DNA of 64,000 bases from Thermoplasma volcanium GSS1 (GCF_000011185.1 NC_002689.2:1364001-1428000); one strand, 5' to 3'. Shown: positions 17,191 to 27,611, numbered from the stretch's first letter. Numbers and translations: made by a program. Notes: a model not told the origin generated them from the sequence alone.

Positions 17191-19062
17191 TTATGAATTT
17201 ATTTTTGAAGTTCTTTTGAGAAGAGCCTCTTCAAGCTTTGGAGCTACCCTTATCACACCCAAGTGTGATAGTGCCTGCGGAAAATTCCCCAAAAAATCAC
17301 CAGATTTCTCATCTATCTCCTCTGAGTACAGCCCTAGGTGGTTTGCCTTTTCAAGCACAGATTCTAGGACCTCTCTGGCCTTCTTAAGCCTCTTCATAAG
17401 TATTAGATCCTCTATATACCAGAATGTCAACATTAAGAAGGAACCTTCATCGCCTTTCAGGCCGTCATCTTCCCTGTACCTCTTGAAGAGGTAACCGTCA
17501 ACCATCAACTCTTTTTCAATCCTTGAAAGTGTACCCAGAAACTTCTCATCATTGGCTGGTATAAAGCCAAGTATTGGGAGCCTAAGGAGCGCAGCATCTA
17601 TGTTTTTGCTTCCGTAGTACTGTACAAAGCTGTTTGTATCCGTATCGAATCCCTTTTCAAGAACTTCTTTCTTTATTTCATCCTGTATAGATTTCCACTG
17701 CTTGATCGGAGCACTTAACCCAAGGTCCTTCGCCATTGAAATAGCACTATCAAAGGCAGCCCACGACATAACTTTTGAATACACATACTGTTTCGGCTCA
17801 GTACGAAATTCCCAGATGCTTGAATCTGGATACTTCCAAAGGTATTCGATCTTGGCCATAACCTGCTCCACGAAATCCCATAGATAAGAGTTTACTATGC
17901 CGCCCGCCTTCGCCATCGAGTGAATTGCCCTTACAATCGAACCGTATTGGTCTATCTGAAGCTGATCCACAGCTTTGTTTCCTATCCTTACAGGGCGGGA
18001 TCCCCTATATCCTTCGTAGTCTATAATCCTCTCCTCGAGATCATTTGAGTCATCTATGCTGTAGATGGTCCTAATCCTATTATCCCTTGTAATCATATCC
18101 ATCATATCGTATAGGAACTCAGTTGCCTCGTACTTATATCCGATGCTGGAAAGGGCTTCAATGACGTATGCTGTGTCCCTTATCCACGTAAACCTGTAAT
18201 CCCAATTCCTTTCGCCCCCTATTGCTTCTGGTAGACTAGCAGTGGGTGCCGCTACCATAAGCCCAGTCGGCTCATAAAAAAGCACCTTTAAAGCAAGCGC
18301 CGACCTCATTACCATACTATGGTACGCGCCCGCATAGCTAGACGAAGAAGCCCACTTTCTCCAGTAATCAGTGGTCTCCTGCAGCCTAAGGTATGACTTA
18401 TAATCAGTTGTCCGGAATAGGTGATGGATACCATAGAGTGCAATAATCCATGATGAGCTTCTAGGTTCCATTTTGACATTCCCGAATATACGGTCGGAAT
18501 TCTTCCTTAGAGGAAACTCAGATGATATTCCTATAGATTCCTTGTCAGTCGTGAAAATAAATCCGTGCTGATCCTTCTCTATTATCGGCTTATCCTGCCC
18601 ATAGTTGAAAGTAGGCTTGAAGTCTATGGTTATATCTATAGGTTCCGAAAATGATTCCACAAATCTGTGAACCTCGGGAAAACTTATTTTCCCGTATTCT
18701 GAATCCGGCATAAAATCTGTGAGGCGTAGTATTATCTTACCATTCTTTACGAACTCAGTAACAAGGACGTTCGTCATCTCCTTATAATATTGATCGACGT
18801 AAACATCGGTTGTGTCTGAGGGGAATATTGCAAAGTAACCGCCTTTGTTCTTATCGAGTATAGAGGAGAATACGGCGTTTGAATTAAAATTTGGCAGGCA
18901 GCCCCAATCTATGTATCCGTTCATGGCTACAAGCATTGCAGTCCTATTGTTGCCAATAAAACCATGATACTGTATTTTGGGGTATCCTTCGACTGTTATA
19001 TCCGAATATTTAACAAGACCATGAAAGGCCATATGAGTCAGTTCATGCGGTATTTTTTTCAT
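17191..19062 (-). CDS. Glycoside hydrolase family 15 protein (trehalase or glucoamylase)
   Basis: A 623-residue cytoplasmic-looking GH15 enzyme, an inverting hydrolase acting on terminal alpha-glucosyl residues. An N-terminal beta-sandwich (about 1-250) precedes an (alpha/alpha)6 barrel with RNWDYRFTWIRD, RPVRIGNKAVDQLQIDQYG and, near the C terminus, DEGSFLMLTFWYIEDL, which contains the expected general-base Glu. Known Thermoplasma GH15 enzymes include trehalases as well as glucoamylases. My recollection that the characterised T. acidophilum trehalase gene lies about a dozen genes from an alpha-glucosidase gene, as here, makes trehalase attractive but unproven. The start is uncertain: no clear promoter box is seen, and Met11 is an alternative. 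Confidence 0.85.
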   Translation of the reverse strand: MKKIPHELTHMAFHGLVKYSDITVEGYPKIQYHGFIGNNRTAMLVAMNGYIDWGCLPNFNSNAVFSSILDKNKGGYFAIFPSDTTDVYVDQYYKEMTNVLVTEFVKNGKIILRLTDFMPDSEYGKISFPEVHRFVESFSEPIDITIDFKPTFNYGQDKPIIEKDQHGFIFTTDKESIGISSEFPLRKNSDRIFGNVKMEPRSSSWIIALYGIHHLFRTTDYKSYLRLQETTDYWRKWASSSSYAGAYHSMVMRSALALKVLFYEPTGLMVAAPTASLPEAIGGERNWDYRFTWIRDTAYVIEALSSIGYKYEATEFLYDMMDMITRDNRIRTIYSIDDSNDLEERIIDYEGYRGSRPVRIGNKAVDQLQIDQYGSIVRAIHSMAKAGGIVNSYLWDFVEQVMAKIEYLWKYPDSSIWEFRTEPKQYVYSKVMSWAAFDSAISMAKDLGLSAPIKQWKSIQDEIKKEVLEKGFDTDTNSFVQYYGSKNIDAALLRLPILGFIPANDEKFLGTLSRIEKELMVDGYLFKRYREDDGLKGDEGSFLMLTFWYIEDLILMKRLKKAREVLESVLEKANHLGLYSEEIDEKSGDFLGNFPQALSHLGVIRVAPKLEEALLKRTSKINS

Positions 19063-19254
19063 GGATATTAACGTTATCTACGGTAAGATCCAATTCCATG
19101 CTTGAATAAGTAACTCAGGACGTATAATACTGTTCGATCTTTAACTCTCAACGAAATGCATAGAATAACTATGGCATTGTAAATCATGTCCTACAAAGAT
19201 TTATATCTATCAAATTATAAGTATTGTGTGGATACCCAGAGATTTGTAATAACG

Positions 19255-20310
19255 ATGAACGGCGATAATATATCCTTTATCGTGGGAGATAACGCAATCA
19301 ACCACTTATCCGAGGAAGCTGGGAAGTATGATAGTATCGTTATAATGATAAGCAAGACCGTCGAGGAGATGTATGCAAACCATATACCTGATGTAGGTAG
19401 CTTTGGAAATTCCGTGGTAAAGATATCCCTCAACGATGGAGAATCATTAAAATCGTTAAGAAACTATCAAAAGATCGTTAAAGTGCTGCTGGAGAGAAAG
19501 GTAGACAGACGATCCCTGCTGGTATACATTGGTGGTGGTACGGTAGGAGACCTTGCTGGCTTTGTAGCTTCAACATATAAAAGAGGTGTTATGATGATCG
19601 CAGTGCCGACGACATTGCTTGCACAAGTCGATAGCTCCATAGGTGGCAAGAACGGCTTGGACTTCTCGGATGTCAAGAATGTGATAGGGACTTTCTATAA
19701 TCCGTACATGGTTATTGACGATACCGTGTTCTTGAAGAACAATTCGTTCATAATAAGGGAGGGGATGTCTGAAGTCATCAAGTACGCTATAATATCGGGC
19801 GGCGACATGTACGATACCCTGAATAGATGTTCCATAGACAATTTTGATGCTTGCGCAACTAATATAATAAAACTGAGCGTAAAGATAAAAAGTGAAATAG
19901 TTAACAGGGACTTTTATGATCGCACCGGGATAAGGAGCGTATTGAACCTAGGCCATACAATAGCCCACGGAATAGAGGGCGCAACAAAGGGTAGTATTTC
20001 ACATGGAAAGGCGGTAGCAACTGGAATGCTTGTCGAAGCCCACATAGGAGAAAAATACGGAAATACAAACCATGAAGTCATCGAAGCAATACGCGATTTA
20101 ATGAAAAGATATGGGATAGAGGAATTAAACTTAAAGGAAATTGGGCCAGGAAACATACTTAGGTATATTTCCAACGACAAGAAAATTATGGAGGGCTACA
20201 TCAATATGCCAGTGCCTTCAGAAATAGGGAAGGTTATAACGATGAAGGCGACTGAACGCATGATAAGCGACGGAATAAACACTTTCATAAAGGAAAATGA
20301 TGCCTCCTGA
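19255..20310 (+). CDS. aroB: 3-dehydroquinate synthase
   Basis: Converts DAHP to 3-dehydroquinate, the second step of the shikimate pathway, using NAD and a divalent metal. From Met at 19255 it is 351 residues, a normal AroB length. The motifs are intact: [18 protein letters not shown] (NAD and substrate site), [28 protein letters not shown] and [13 protein letters not shown] with a metal-binding His. An ATG at 19186 would add 23 residues that look unrelated to the fold, and AT-rich promoter-like sequence lies at about 19213-19222. It opens an aroB-aroE-aroK-aroA cluster, overlapping aroE by 14 bp. Having AroB shows the classical DAHP route rather than the aldol route of many methanogens. Confidence 0.93.
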
Positions 20311-21100
20311 TTATGTATTTGGGCTCATAGGCCATCCCGTATCCCACTCAATAGGGCAGATTGTCTACAACAGGTATTTCCAGAAAAAGGGATTAAATGC
20401 CATTTATCTATCTATTGATATATTTCCAGAGACGCTAAAATATTTCATGTCTTATGCATCCAAGATGGATGGGTTCAACGTTACGATACCTCATAAAATA
20501 AGTATAATGGATTACCTAGACCAAATAGATTGGGAGGCCCGTTCAATAGGATCTGTCAACTTAGTAAAAACTGAGGATGGATTATTAAAGGGCTTCAACA
20601 CAGACTACTATGGCATAGAATATATGTTCAAAAAAGGCGGCGTCGATGTAAGCGGAAAGAGCATAGTCGTAGCAGGGTCTGGAGGGATAGCTAGAACTGT
20701 TATACACTATTTAATTAAGAACAATGCTAAAAGTGTGACAGTAAAAGCCAGAGATGTCAAACTTGCGAAGAATAAACTTAATGCGTACGATGTAGATATA
20801 AAAGAATATGCCAATAATGATTATGACATATACATCAACTGCACACCGCTAGGCACAGAGGCCGTCGGGGATCCATTCCCTGAGGTTCAATTTGGCAAAG
20901 GGAAAATAGCAGTAGATGTGGTCTATAATCCTCCAGTTACTCCATTCCTTAAAAGAGCAGGCATTTCGGGATCAAAAACATTGTCTGGTCTTGATCTTTA
21001 CATTGGCCAGGCTATTAAAACACTGGATATACTAACATCAGGATGCGACATCGATACCTTAATTAATTCCGTAAGGGTGGCCGTAAATGAAGTTCGCTGA
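20297..21100 (+). CDS. aroE: Shikimate dehydrogenase
   Basis: NADPH-dependent reduction of 3-dehydroshikimate to shikimate. The 267-residue protein has the N-terminal substrate domain with [10 protein letters not shown], the catalytic-lysine segment NVTIPHK, and GFNTDYYG, followed by a Rossmann domain with [12 protein letters not shown] and the C-terminal GLDLYIGQA. All are typical of AroE. Two adjacent ATGs (20297 and 20300) follow an AGGA ribosome site at 20291; either may be used. It overlaps the end of aroB and the start of aroK by 14 bp each, indicating translational coupling. Confidence 0.93.
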
Positions 21101-21893
21101 AGCTACCACCAATGGAGGTATATCAATACTTTCAGCTTTCATAGATGGATTAGGCGGTGCTTTTTCCATAGATCTTCCCCTTACAGCAACAGTTTATGCT
21201 GGAACTAGGAGAAGAGAGGATAGATTGATGGAAGCCATAAGAAGTGAATTTGGAATAAAGGATCAACTAACTTATAAAGTGAAAAGCTCAATACCAGCCG
21301 GTTATGGATTAAAGAGCAGCAGTGCGCTTGTTCTGGCCCTGGCCAAGGCGTCCTTATTATACAAATCCGTGGATATAGAGGATGCGGATTTACTTGTGCG
21401 CCTTGCCAATATTTCCAAAGCGGTTGGTCTTTCAGCCACTGGGGCACTCGACGATCTGTGCCAAGCCTTATACGGTGGTTACTGCATCACAGACAACAAA
21501 AGGATGAAAATTATCAAAAGAGGAAAGCTTCCTGAACTTGCTGTGCTTGTTTGTGCAAGAGGAGAAACAAGGCCTTCGAGATCTATAAATATCCGTGGAA
21601 ATTATTTTAAAGTTGCCAGATCCGCTGAGAACCTCGCACAAAGGGGCTTCATATTCCAGGCAGCGGTTCTCAACGGCTTTATCTATGGAACAATATTCGG
21701 CATAGATCTAGAGACGGTAAGGAAGATCGAAGAGAATGGAGCTAATTATGCATCCCAAAGCGGAAAGGGGCCTGCTGTTTTTGGATTATTCACAGATCCC
21801 AGTGACGCAAAGAGGGCAAAAATGGATATCGGTTTTGGGATAGTGACAAAGATAAACAACCATGGGATACGTTATAGAATATATGATAGTTAA
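21087..21893 (+). CDS. aroK: Shikimate kinase, archaeal GHMP type
   Basis: Phosphorylates shikimate at the 3-position with ATP. Unlike the bacterial P-loop AroK, the 268-residue protein is of the GHMP kinase fold used by archaea: motif [19 protein letters not shown] is the GHMP ATP-binding loop, followed by [14 protein letters not shown] and the C-terminal [14 protein letters not shown] ribosome site AGGGTGG at 21074-21080, inside aroE, lies six bases before the ATG. It overlaps aroA by about 11 bp. Position in the aro cluster makes shikimate, rather than homoserine or mevalonate, the near-certain substrate. Confidence 0.92.
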
Positions 21894-23115
21894 GGTTTCA
21901 AATCTTGGCGGGAGTGGTATTGCCGAAATGCCATCGTCAAAGAGTTTTACCCAGCGGTATGTACTCGCCTCGGCTTTTCTAAACAAGAGCGTAGTGCTGA
22001 ATGGTATAACCATAACAAACGATGATGATGTTGCAATGAGGATAGCTGAAAGCGTTGGATCTACAATTACAATAAACAATAGATCGATAAAGATCTCTAG
22101 CAATTTCAAGTGCCCAGAAGAAATATATGTTGGTGAATCTGGCACTTCCTACCGGCTTTCCATAGGCCTACTTGCTGCATCTGGTTGTGTTACAAGAATT
22201 AAGGGTGAGGATAGCCTTGCAAAGAGACCTATTGAGCCTCTTCTAATGGCATTAGGGGAAAATGGAGTAAAATTTGAAAGGAACGAAGCGGGTTTCTACA
22301 ATGTGGATGGAAGAAACTCTCAGAAAAAGCACGTCGAGATAGAGGGGTCTAGTTCACAGTTCGTATCATCCCTTATGCTATACTATGCCAAGAAGGGCGG
22401 CGGCGAATTTACGGCAAGAAACATTAAATCGATAGGATACGTCTATATAACAAAGAGAGTTCTCTATGATCTGGGCTATTTTGCTAACATAGAGAGAACC
22501 ATAACAATAAATCCAACAGGTGTATGGAAGACTGCCATAGACGTTGAACCAGATTATTCGTCGATGGCGTTTTTTATGGTGCTAGGCCTGCTATCTGATT
22601 CAGTTGATGTGAGGTTTAGGATAAAGAGGATTAGCCGAATCCAGCCCGATTCCGTGATACTAGATCTTTTCAAGAATAACATTCTAATTAATGGGGAAGA
22701 AATACGCGTAATAAGCGGCATAAATGAGCCTGTTTCAGTTGATGCAGATATGAATCCAGACCTCTGCCCGCCATTATCTGTCATAGGAATTTTTTCAAAG
22801 TACGGAGTGCAGATAAGGAACTACGAAAGGCTTAAGACTAAGGAGAGCAACAGGTACGAGGGCATTATTGATCTTGCAGAAAGGTTCGGTGCAAATGTGG
22901 AAGACAACGGCCAGGATCTTTTCATAAAACCTGGCTCAGTAAGGTTTCCAGATGTTATCTCATATAAAGATCATAGGATGATAATGGCAGCTTCCATAGC
23001 TTCGCTCATAGGTGGTTTTCCGACTGTTATAGAAAATGCGGAAAAGACTGCCAAGAGTTTTCCTGGTTTCTTTGCAGAACTCTCAAAGTTCGCAAATGTA
23101 GAGGAACTGGCATAA
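21883..23115 (+). CDS. aroA: EPSP synthase (3-phosphoshikimate 1-carboxyvinyltransferase)
   Basis: Transfers the enolpyruvyl group of PEP to shikimate 3-phosphate. From the ATG at 21883 the protein is 410 residues, with MPSSKSFTQRYVLASAF at the substrate-binding N terminus, GESGTSYRLSIGLLA (the usual G-N-AG-T region, here as GESGTSYR), EGSSSQFVSSLM in the middle, and RLKTKESNRYEGI and KDHRMIMAASIA near the C terminus. The glyphosate-site motif is ESGTSYR rather than the common NAGTAxR, which may affect inhibitor sensitivity. An in-frame ATG at 21862 lies deeper inside aroK and is less likely. Last of the four aro genes. Confidence 0.92.
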   Translation: MIVKVSNLGGSGIAEMPSSKSFTQRYVLASAFLNKSVVLNGITITNDDDVAMRIAESVGSTITINNRSIKISSNFKCPEEIYVGESGTSYRLSIGLLAASGCVTRIKGEDSLAKRPIEPLLMALGENGVKFERNEAGFYNVDGRNSQKKHVEIEGSSSQFVSSLMLYYAKKGGGEFTARNIKSIGYVYITKRVLYDLGYFANIERTITINPTGVWKTAIDVEPDYSSMAFFMVLGLLSDSVDVRFRIKRISRIQPDSVILDLFKNNILINGEEIRVISGINEPVSVDADMNPDLCPPLSVIGIFSKYGVQIRNYERLKTKESNRYEGIIDLAERFGANVEDNGQDLFIKPGSVRFPDVISYKDHRMIMAASIASLIGGFPTVIENAEKTAKSFPGFFAELSKFANVEELA

Positions 23116-23125
23116 TTTTTATATG
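23116..23125 (+). promoter_or_regulatory. TATA-like box of argS
   Basis: Box TTTTTATATG, immediately after aroA, is centred 24 nt before the ATG at 23144 and argues against the upstream in-frame ATG at 23123. Confidence 0.55.
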
Positions 23126-23143
23126 CTTCAACAATTAACTGAT

Positions 23144-24781
23144 ATGCTTATTTTTCAGGATATTAGAAAATTGATATTTGAGAGGGTAAATGAAGTTCAT
23201 AAGACACCAGAAAATGATGTGTATGTCGATCCAACTGGACATTCAGATTTTACAGTAAGAGTATTCAGGTTAATAAATCAGCCAGATGGAAGGGAGAAAA
23301 TAGAGAAGATGATAGAAAAGATAAGGACTATTGAAAATATTTCTGGCGCTAAGTTAGAAAATGGATACATTAATATTTATTTGGACAAAAGGGGCGTACT
23401 TAGATACCTTCTGGATTATGTTGAAAAGTATGGGAAATATCCAGATACGTTCCAGGAGCCAGAAAGAGTAAGCGTAGAACATACGAGTGCCAACCCGACA
23501 GGGCCGCTGCACATTGGAAGGGCAAGAAATTCCATAATAGGAGATTCTATTTCACGCCTATTAGGGAGATTCGGCTATAGAGTAACAAAACAATACTTTG
23601 TAAACGACTCAGGAAAACAGATGCTTTCGCTATATACTGCTTACGAGAAGTACAATGGCCCAATGACAATGGATAATCTACTCCAAGATTATCAGAAGAT
23701 TTACAAGGAAATAGAGAAGGACAAGAGCGTAGAGGAGGAGATCGAAAATAATTTAATGCGGTATGAGAGAGCAGACCCAAATATCTATGGAAAACTTCGC
23801 GAGATCGCTGGCGTTATGCTTCAGGGAATAACAGGGACGCTGGCCAAGGTATGGATAGGATTCGATGAATTTAACTGGGAATCGGATTTCATTCGTTCTG
23901 GAGAAGTAGAAAAGGCGATAGAATCTGTAAATCCGTCTGAGGAGGGCGGTGCTAAATACATAGAGGTGGGCGGCAGGAAAGTCTTTTTAACAAGAAGCGA
24001 CGGCACAACACTCTATTTTTCTCGAGACATAGCCTACCATTTGTATAAAGCTCAAAATTTCGACTGGATAATTAATGTCCTCGGAGAGGATCATAAAGAG
24101 CACGGAAAATTGCTAGAGCATGTTATGAAGGGCATTATGAACATAGAGAGTAAAATGTCCTTCGTTTACTATAGCTTTATAACTCTTGAGAGCGGAAAGA
24201 TGTCAACCCGGCGTGGTAATATAGTTACACTGGAAGACTTGATCGAGAGGACCTTTGAAGAGGCGCTCCGAATAGTAAGAGAAAAGAGGCCAGATCTAGA
24301 AGAAGAAAGAATGAAAGAAATAGCAAAGGTCATAGCTTCTTCGTCAATAAGGTTCAACATAATACGTGTAAGCGCACCAAAGCCAATAACCTTCAGGTGG
24401 GACGAGGCCCTTAACTTTGAAGGAAATTCAGCACCCTTTATTATGTACACCTACGCAAGGGGCGCCAGCATAATTAAGAAGAAGGAAAGGGATGAAAAAG
24501 ACTTCTCAACAGAAATGGATCATGAAGAAGAAGAATTAGTAAGGCAGATGTATCTCTACCCTTATGTCCTATCAGACGCAGCTCAGAACCTGAGACCGGA
24601 TATAATTGCTGGTTATCTAATTGATCTAGCGCAGAAGTTTAATGACTTTTATAAGGCGTGCAGAGTGATAGGGGCTCCAGATGGGGTTTACGACAGAAGA
24701 ATTAGATTGATCGAAACGTACATGAAAATTGTAGAAGATGCAGGGGATATACTTGGTATAAAAATGTTAGAAGAAATTTAA
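23144..24781 (+). CDS. argS: Arginyl-tRNA synthetase
   Basis: Class I aminoacyl-tRNA synthetase charging tRNA-Arg. The 545-residue protein has an N-terminal Add-1 domain, the HIGH-type motif TGPLHIGRARN, the KMSK-type motif GKMSTRRGN, and the C-terminal anticodon-binding helices (YTYARGASI and later LIDLAQKFNDFYKACRV). It needs tRNA for activation, as known for ArgRS. A longer frame starts at 23123, but a TATA-like box at 23116-23125 lies 24 nt before the ATG at 23144, so the latter is preferred and argS has its own promoter just after aroA. Confidence 0.93.
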   Translation: MLIFQDIRKLIFERVNEVHKTPENDVYVDPTGHSDFTVRVFRLINQPDGREKIEKMIEKIRTIENISGAKLENGYINIYLDKRGVLRYLLDYVEKYGKYPDTFQEPERVSVEHTSANPTGPLHIGRARNSIIGDSISRLLGRFGYRVTKQYFVNDSGKQMLSLYTAYEKYNGPMTMDNLLQDYQKIYKEIEKDKSVEEEIENNLMRYERADPNIYGKLREIAGVMLQGITGTLAKVWIGFDEFNWESDFIRSGEVEKAIESVNPSEEGGAKYIEVGGRKVFLTRSDGTTLYFSRDIAYHLYKAQNFDWIINVLGEDHKEHGKLLEHVMKGIMNIESKMSFVYYSFITLESGKMSTRRGNIVTLEDLIERTFEEALRIVREKRPDLEEERMKEIAKVIASSSIRFNIIRVSAPKPITFRWDEALNFEGNSAPFIMYTYARGASIIKKKERDEKDFSTEMDHEEEELVRQMYLYPYVLSDAAQNLRPDIIAGYLIDLAQKFNDFYKACRVIGAPDGVYDRRIRLIETYMKIVEDAGDILGIKMLEEI

Positions 24782-24785
24782 AAAT

Positions 24786-27605
24786 TTATTTTTTCTTTTC
24801 CTGTTTTTTGGGAAGTTCAGTCTTTGGCTGTGGCCCCTTCTGTTGTTTTGGTGTTCCTGACCTCAGCTTGTAGTATACGTATATAACTATCACGAGTACC
24901 ACAATTACTGACACAACTATCAGAGGCGTCCTGTAAGCAGGGGGATTTACGCTTACAGTCTGTGTCAAAGCACCAGCAGTAACGAAGGATCTAGGTTCGG
25001 AATTCACGCTCGCTGTTGCATACACAGATACCTTTCCCGAGGTAGGTGGTACCCAGTTTATAGATACATTGTCTGATGCACCTGCCTTTATCTCGCTCAC
25101 AGTCGTAGAGCCATAAACTTTCCCGTTGACATAAACTTGTATTAGTACATTATATGCATTTTCAGTACCAAGGTTAGAGACGTTGACATAGAGCTTAGAA
25201 GAAGACCCCTGATACTGTGCTCCAGATGCATATATCGAATTTACGACAAGCCTCGGCGTAACTACAACCATTGATACTGTTTTGTTTGCGTAACCCGATA
25301 CATTGGATGGATTTGTCACCTGAAGAGAGATCTTCATGCTTGCTACCGTGTTAAACACTATTTGAAGATATGATTCATTCATAGGAGTAAGGTTTGTGTA
25401 TGTGGTATCAGACGGGGCTGCAGGAGTGCCATTTATGTATTCAATTATCCATTGGAATTTCAGAGAGCTGAATGGATAGTAAGGATCGGTAGTGTTGTTA
25501 GCGCTGAGTGTTATAACCTTTCCTGCAACAGGGTTCGTAATGTATGTATTATTGTATTTCATGAAAAATGTAGCAGATGGTGGTGTTGTATCATTTACGT
25601 ATACCTTCATCAGTATGTGGTATACATTGCCGGCTTCGGTTGTAATATTTGCAAATGATACTTGGTTTCCGTAGCCAGGGGCAATGCTTGGATGCGAGAA
25701 TGCGTATGATACATTATCTCCTATGTATGTAGCTGTTGGAAACTTCCAGTTGTAGCCAAGGTAAACATTATAGCCAGATAGAACTAAAGATGAACCGTAG
25801 AGGCTGTATGATATCTGAGCAGATTGCGGTACTGATAAACTAACAAGCATAGTTTCATTCGTCGAGTACAGCTTGCTTGTGTATGAAATAGAGTGGCCGT
25901 TATAAGAAGCTGAAAACTTTACCTTCGGCGCAGTGGTATTATTCAATGACAACACCGTGAAGTTTGAATAGGCTGTTCCACCGGAAGGACTTCTCACAAA
26001 TACGCTCACACTCGTGGATGATGACCTGAAAACATTTGATATATTATATCCGTAAAATACGGATGAGCCAATAGTCCAAGTAAAGTTGGCTTGCATATAA
26101 TCATCAGAATTTGTAACAGGGTTGAAGTACGCGGTCGATGAATTCAGGTAAACAGTTTGATTCCGTGGTACAACGTATACGGAGTTGGTCGAGGTAGAGT
26201 TAAGAACATAGTTGTTTGAAACCATGTCCTTCCAGTACAGAGTGTATGAGGAATTCGTCATAACTGGAGAAACCACTGGTGAAAACTTAAGAGTGGCCCA
26301 AACATTTGATGGCTGAGGCTTAATCTTAACAAACATATAGGATGATGACAGTGGGACATTGGAGGAAGATACTGCAAGGGATGTGTTGTGGTAACTTATA
26401 TTATAATAATAGTTGAGTGCACCAGGTAAATACTGAGTTCCGTAGACGTAGACGTTAATCGTGTTCAGAGAACTGACCGGACTAACATTTGCATAGACAG
26501 CATTAATGGTAGCATGAGAAGTATTGGATGTGCTGATAACCGATACTTTAGGCACAGCAGTTAGGTTATAGTACACTCCATTAACCATAAAGCTCTTCTG
26601 TGTGTAGTTCTGTGCAAGGCCGTAGAAGTATTTCACCATTTCAGATGTAGTTATGTGATCAAGCTTCATTTGCCAGTATAACGATCCGACGCTTGAATTG
26701 CCAAAAAATGCTGGAAAGGTTGTGGCATTATTTAGGTTATAAGTTATGTTCAAGTATAACTGTTTCAAGTTTGATGAAATACTGTAGTTGTAATAAACAT
26801 TCGAGGTTGATGGTTGCAAAGCCACTGTATTTCCGTTTTCAGAGGATTTGAAAACCTGCGGTGAATATCCAGGTGCTTCAACAACCACTATGGTATTAGG
26901 TGTATTCGAGTATACGGAAAACGAATAACCCGAAAATGGTATAACGGTATAATTGTATGGTGATACATCATTTATGAGCACAATATTTCCATTTGGAACA
27001 TTTGTGAACCCATAGTAGTTAGGTGTGTTAGGCGTTATATTAAAAGTAGAAGAAGAGGAATTTATACTCATCAAATACGTTGTTATCTTCGATGAGTAAT
27101 TTAAGATAGCGTAAATAGGCGTATTAATCGGTAGTTGGAAGATGTAAGTACCAGCATTTACCTGCGTTTCATTGAATACAAAATTGTCCGCAGTTTTAAA
27201 CATAAGCATTGCTGGCTTCGTTATACCCTTAACGTTTACGCTTATGCCATAAGTCTGAACTGCGTTAACGTTTACACTAATATCGTAAGAACTAGAAGTT
27301 AGGTTGAAGGGTATGGTCTTCGAATAATATATCGTATTATTTATCGGGCCAGTACCATAATAATTAGGGATGTAAACGTAATATTTCCCAAAGGTAAGGT
27401 TAGCGGTAAAGCTTGGCCCCATTCCCTTAGCTACTAGAACGCCATTGGAGTTGAGTATTTTAACAGGCACATCAGCCGGACCCAATGGCGATGTTACCTT
27501 TACATTTACAACGCCGGTCTGAATCGGCTTGGCTAGGCTAATTCCCGCTAGGGAACTCAATGCTACAAGCGAAATCAAAGCTATCGCAACAATAGATTTA
27601 TTCAC
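24786..27605 (-). CDS. Large cell-surface protein with signal peptide and C-terminal membrane anchor
   Basis: A 939-residue secreted protein. The N terminus is a signal peptide (KSIVAIALISLVALSSLAG, about residues 3-24). The long outer part is rich in Ser, Thr, Asn and Tyr with dozens of N-x-S/T sequons, PKD/CARDB-like beta-sandwich segments near the C terminus (for example VNVSNLGTENAYNVLIQVYVNGK), then one membrane helix (LIVVSVIVVLVIVIYVYY) and a Lys-rich cytoplasmic tail ending in KKQEKKK. This suits a heavily glycosylated surface protein on a wall-less cell. The start is GTG at 27605 after a GGGAGGA ribosome site at 27612-27618; an ATG at 27662 is upstream of the probable transcription start. 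Function beyond surface location is unknown. Confidence 0.8.
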   Translation of the reverse strand: MNKSIVAIALISLVALSSLAGISLAKPIQTGVVNVKVTSPLGPADVPVKILNSNGVLVAKGMGPSFTANLTFGKYYVYIPNYYGTGPINNTIYYSKTIPFNLTSSSYDISVNVNAVQTYGISVNVKGITKPAMLMFKTADNFVFNETQVNAGTYIFQLPINTPIYAILNYSSKITTYLMSINSSSSTFNITPNTPNYYGFTNVPNGNIVLINDVSPYNYTVIPFSGYSFSVYSNTPNTIVVVEAPGYSPQVFKSSENGNTVALQPSTSNVYYNYSISSNLKQLYLNITYNLNNATTFPAFFGNSSVGSLYWQMKLDHITTSEMVKYFYGLAQNYTQKSFMVNGVYYNLTAVPKVSVISTSNTSHATINAVYANVSPVSSLNTINVYVYGTQYLPGALNYYYNISYHNTSLAVSSSNVPLSSSYMFVKIKPQPSNVWATLKFSPVVSPVMTNSSYTLYWKDMVSNNYVLNSTSTNSVYVVPRNQTVYLNSSTAYFNPVTNSDDYMQANFTWTIGSSVFYGYNISNVFRSSSTSVSVFVRSPSGGTAYSNFTVLSLNNTTAPKVKFSASYNGHSISYTSKLYSTNETMLVSLSVPQSAQISYSLYGSSLVLSGYNVYLGYNWKFPTATYIGDNVSYAFSHPSIAPGYGNQVSFANITTEAGNVYHILMKVYVNDTTPPSATFFMKYNNTYITNPVAGKVITLSANNTTDPYYPFSSLKFQWIIEYINGTPAAPSDTTYTNLTPMNESYLQIVFNTVASMKISLQVTNPSNVSGYANKTVSMVVVTPRLVVNSIYASGAQYQGSSSKLYVNVSNLGTENAYNVLIQVYVNGKVYGSTTVSEIKAGASDNVSINWVPPTSGKVSVYATASVNSEPRSFVTAGALTQTVSVNPPAYRTPLIVVSVIVVLVIVIYVYYKLRSGTPKQQKGPQPKTELPKKQEKKK

Positions 27606-27611
27606 CGATAT

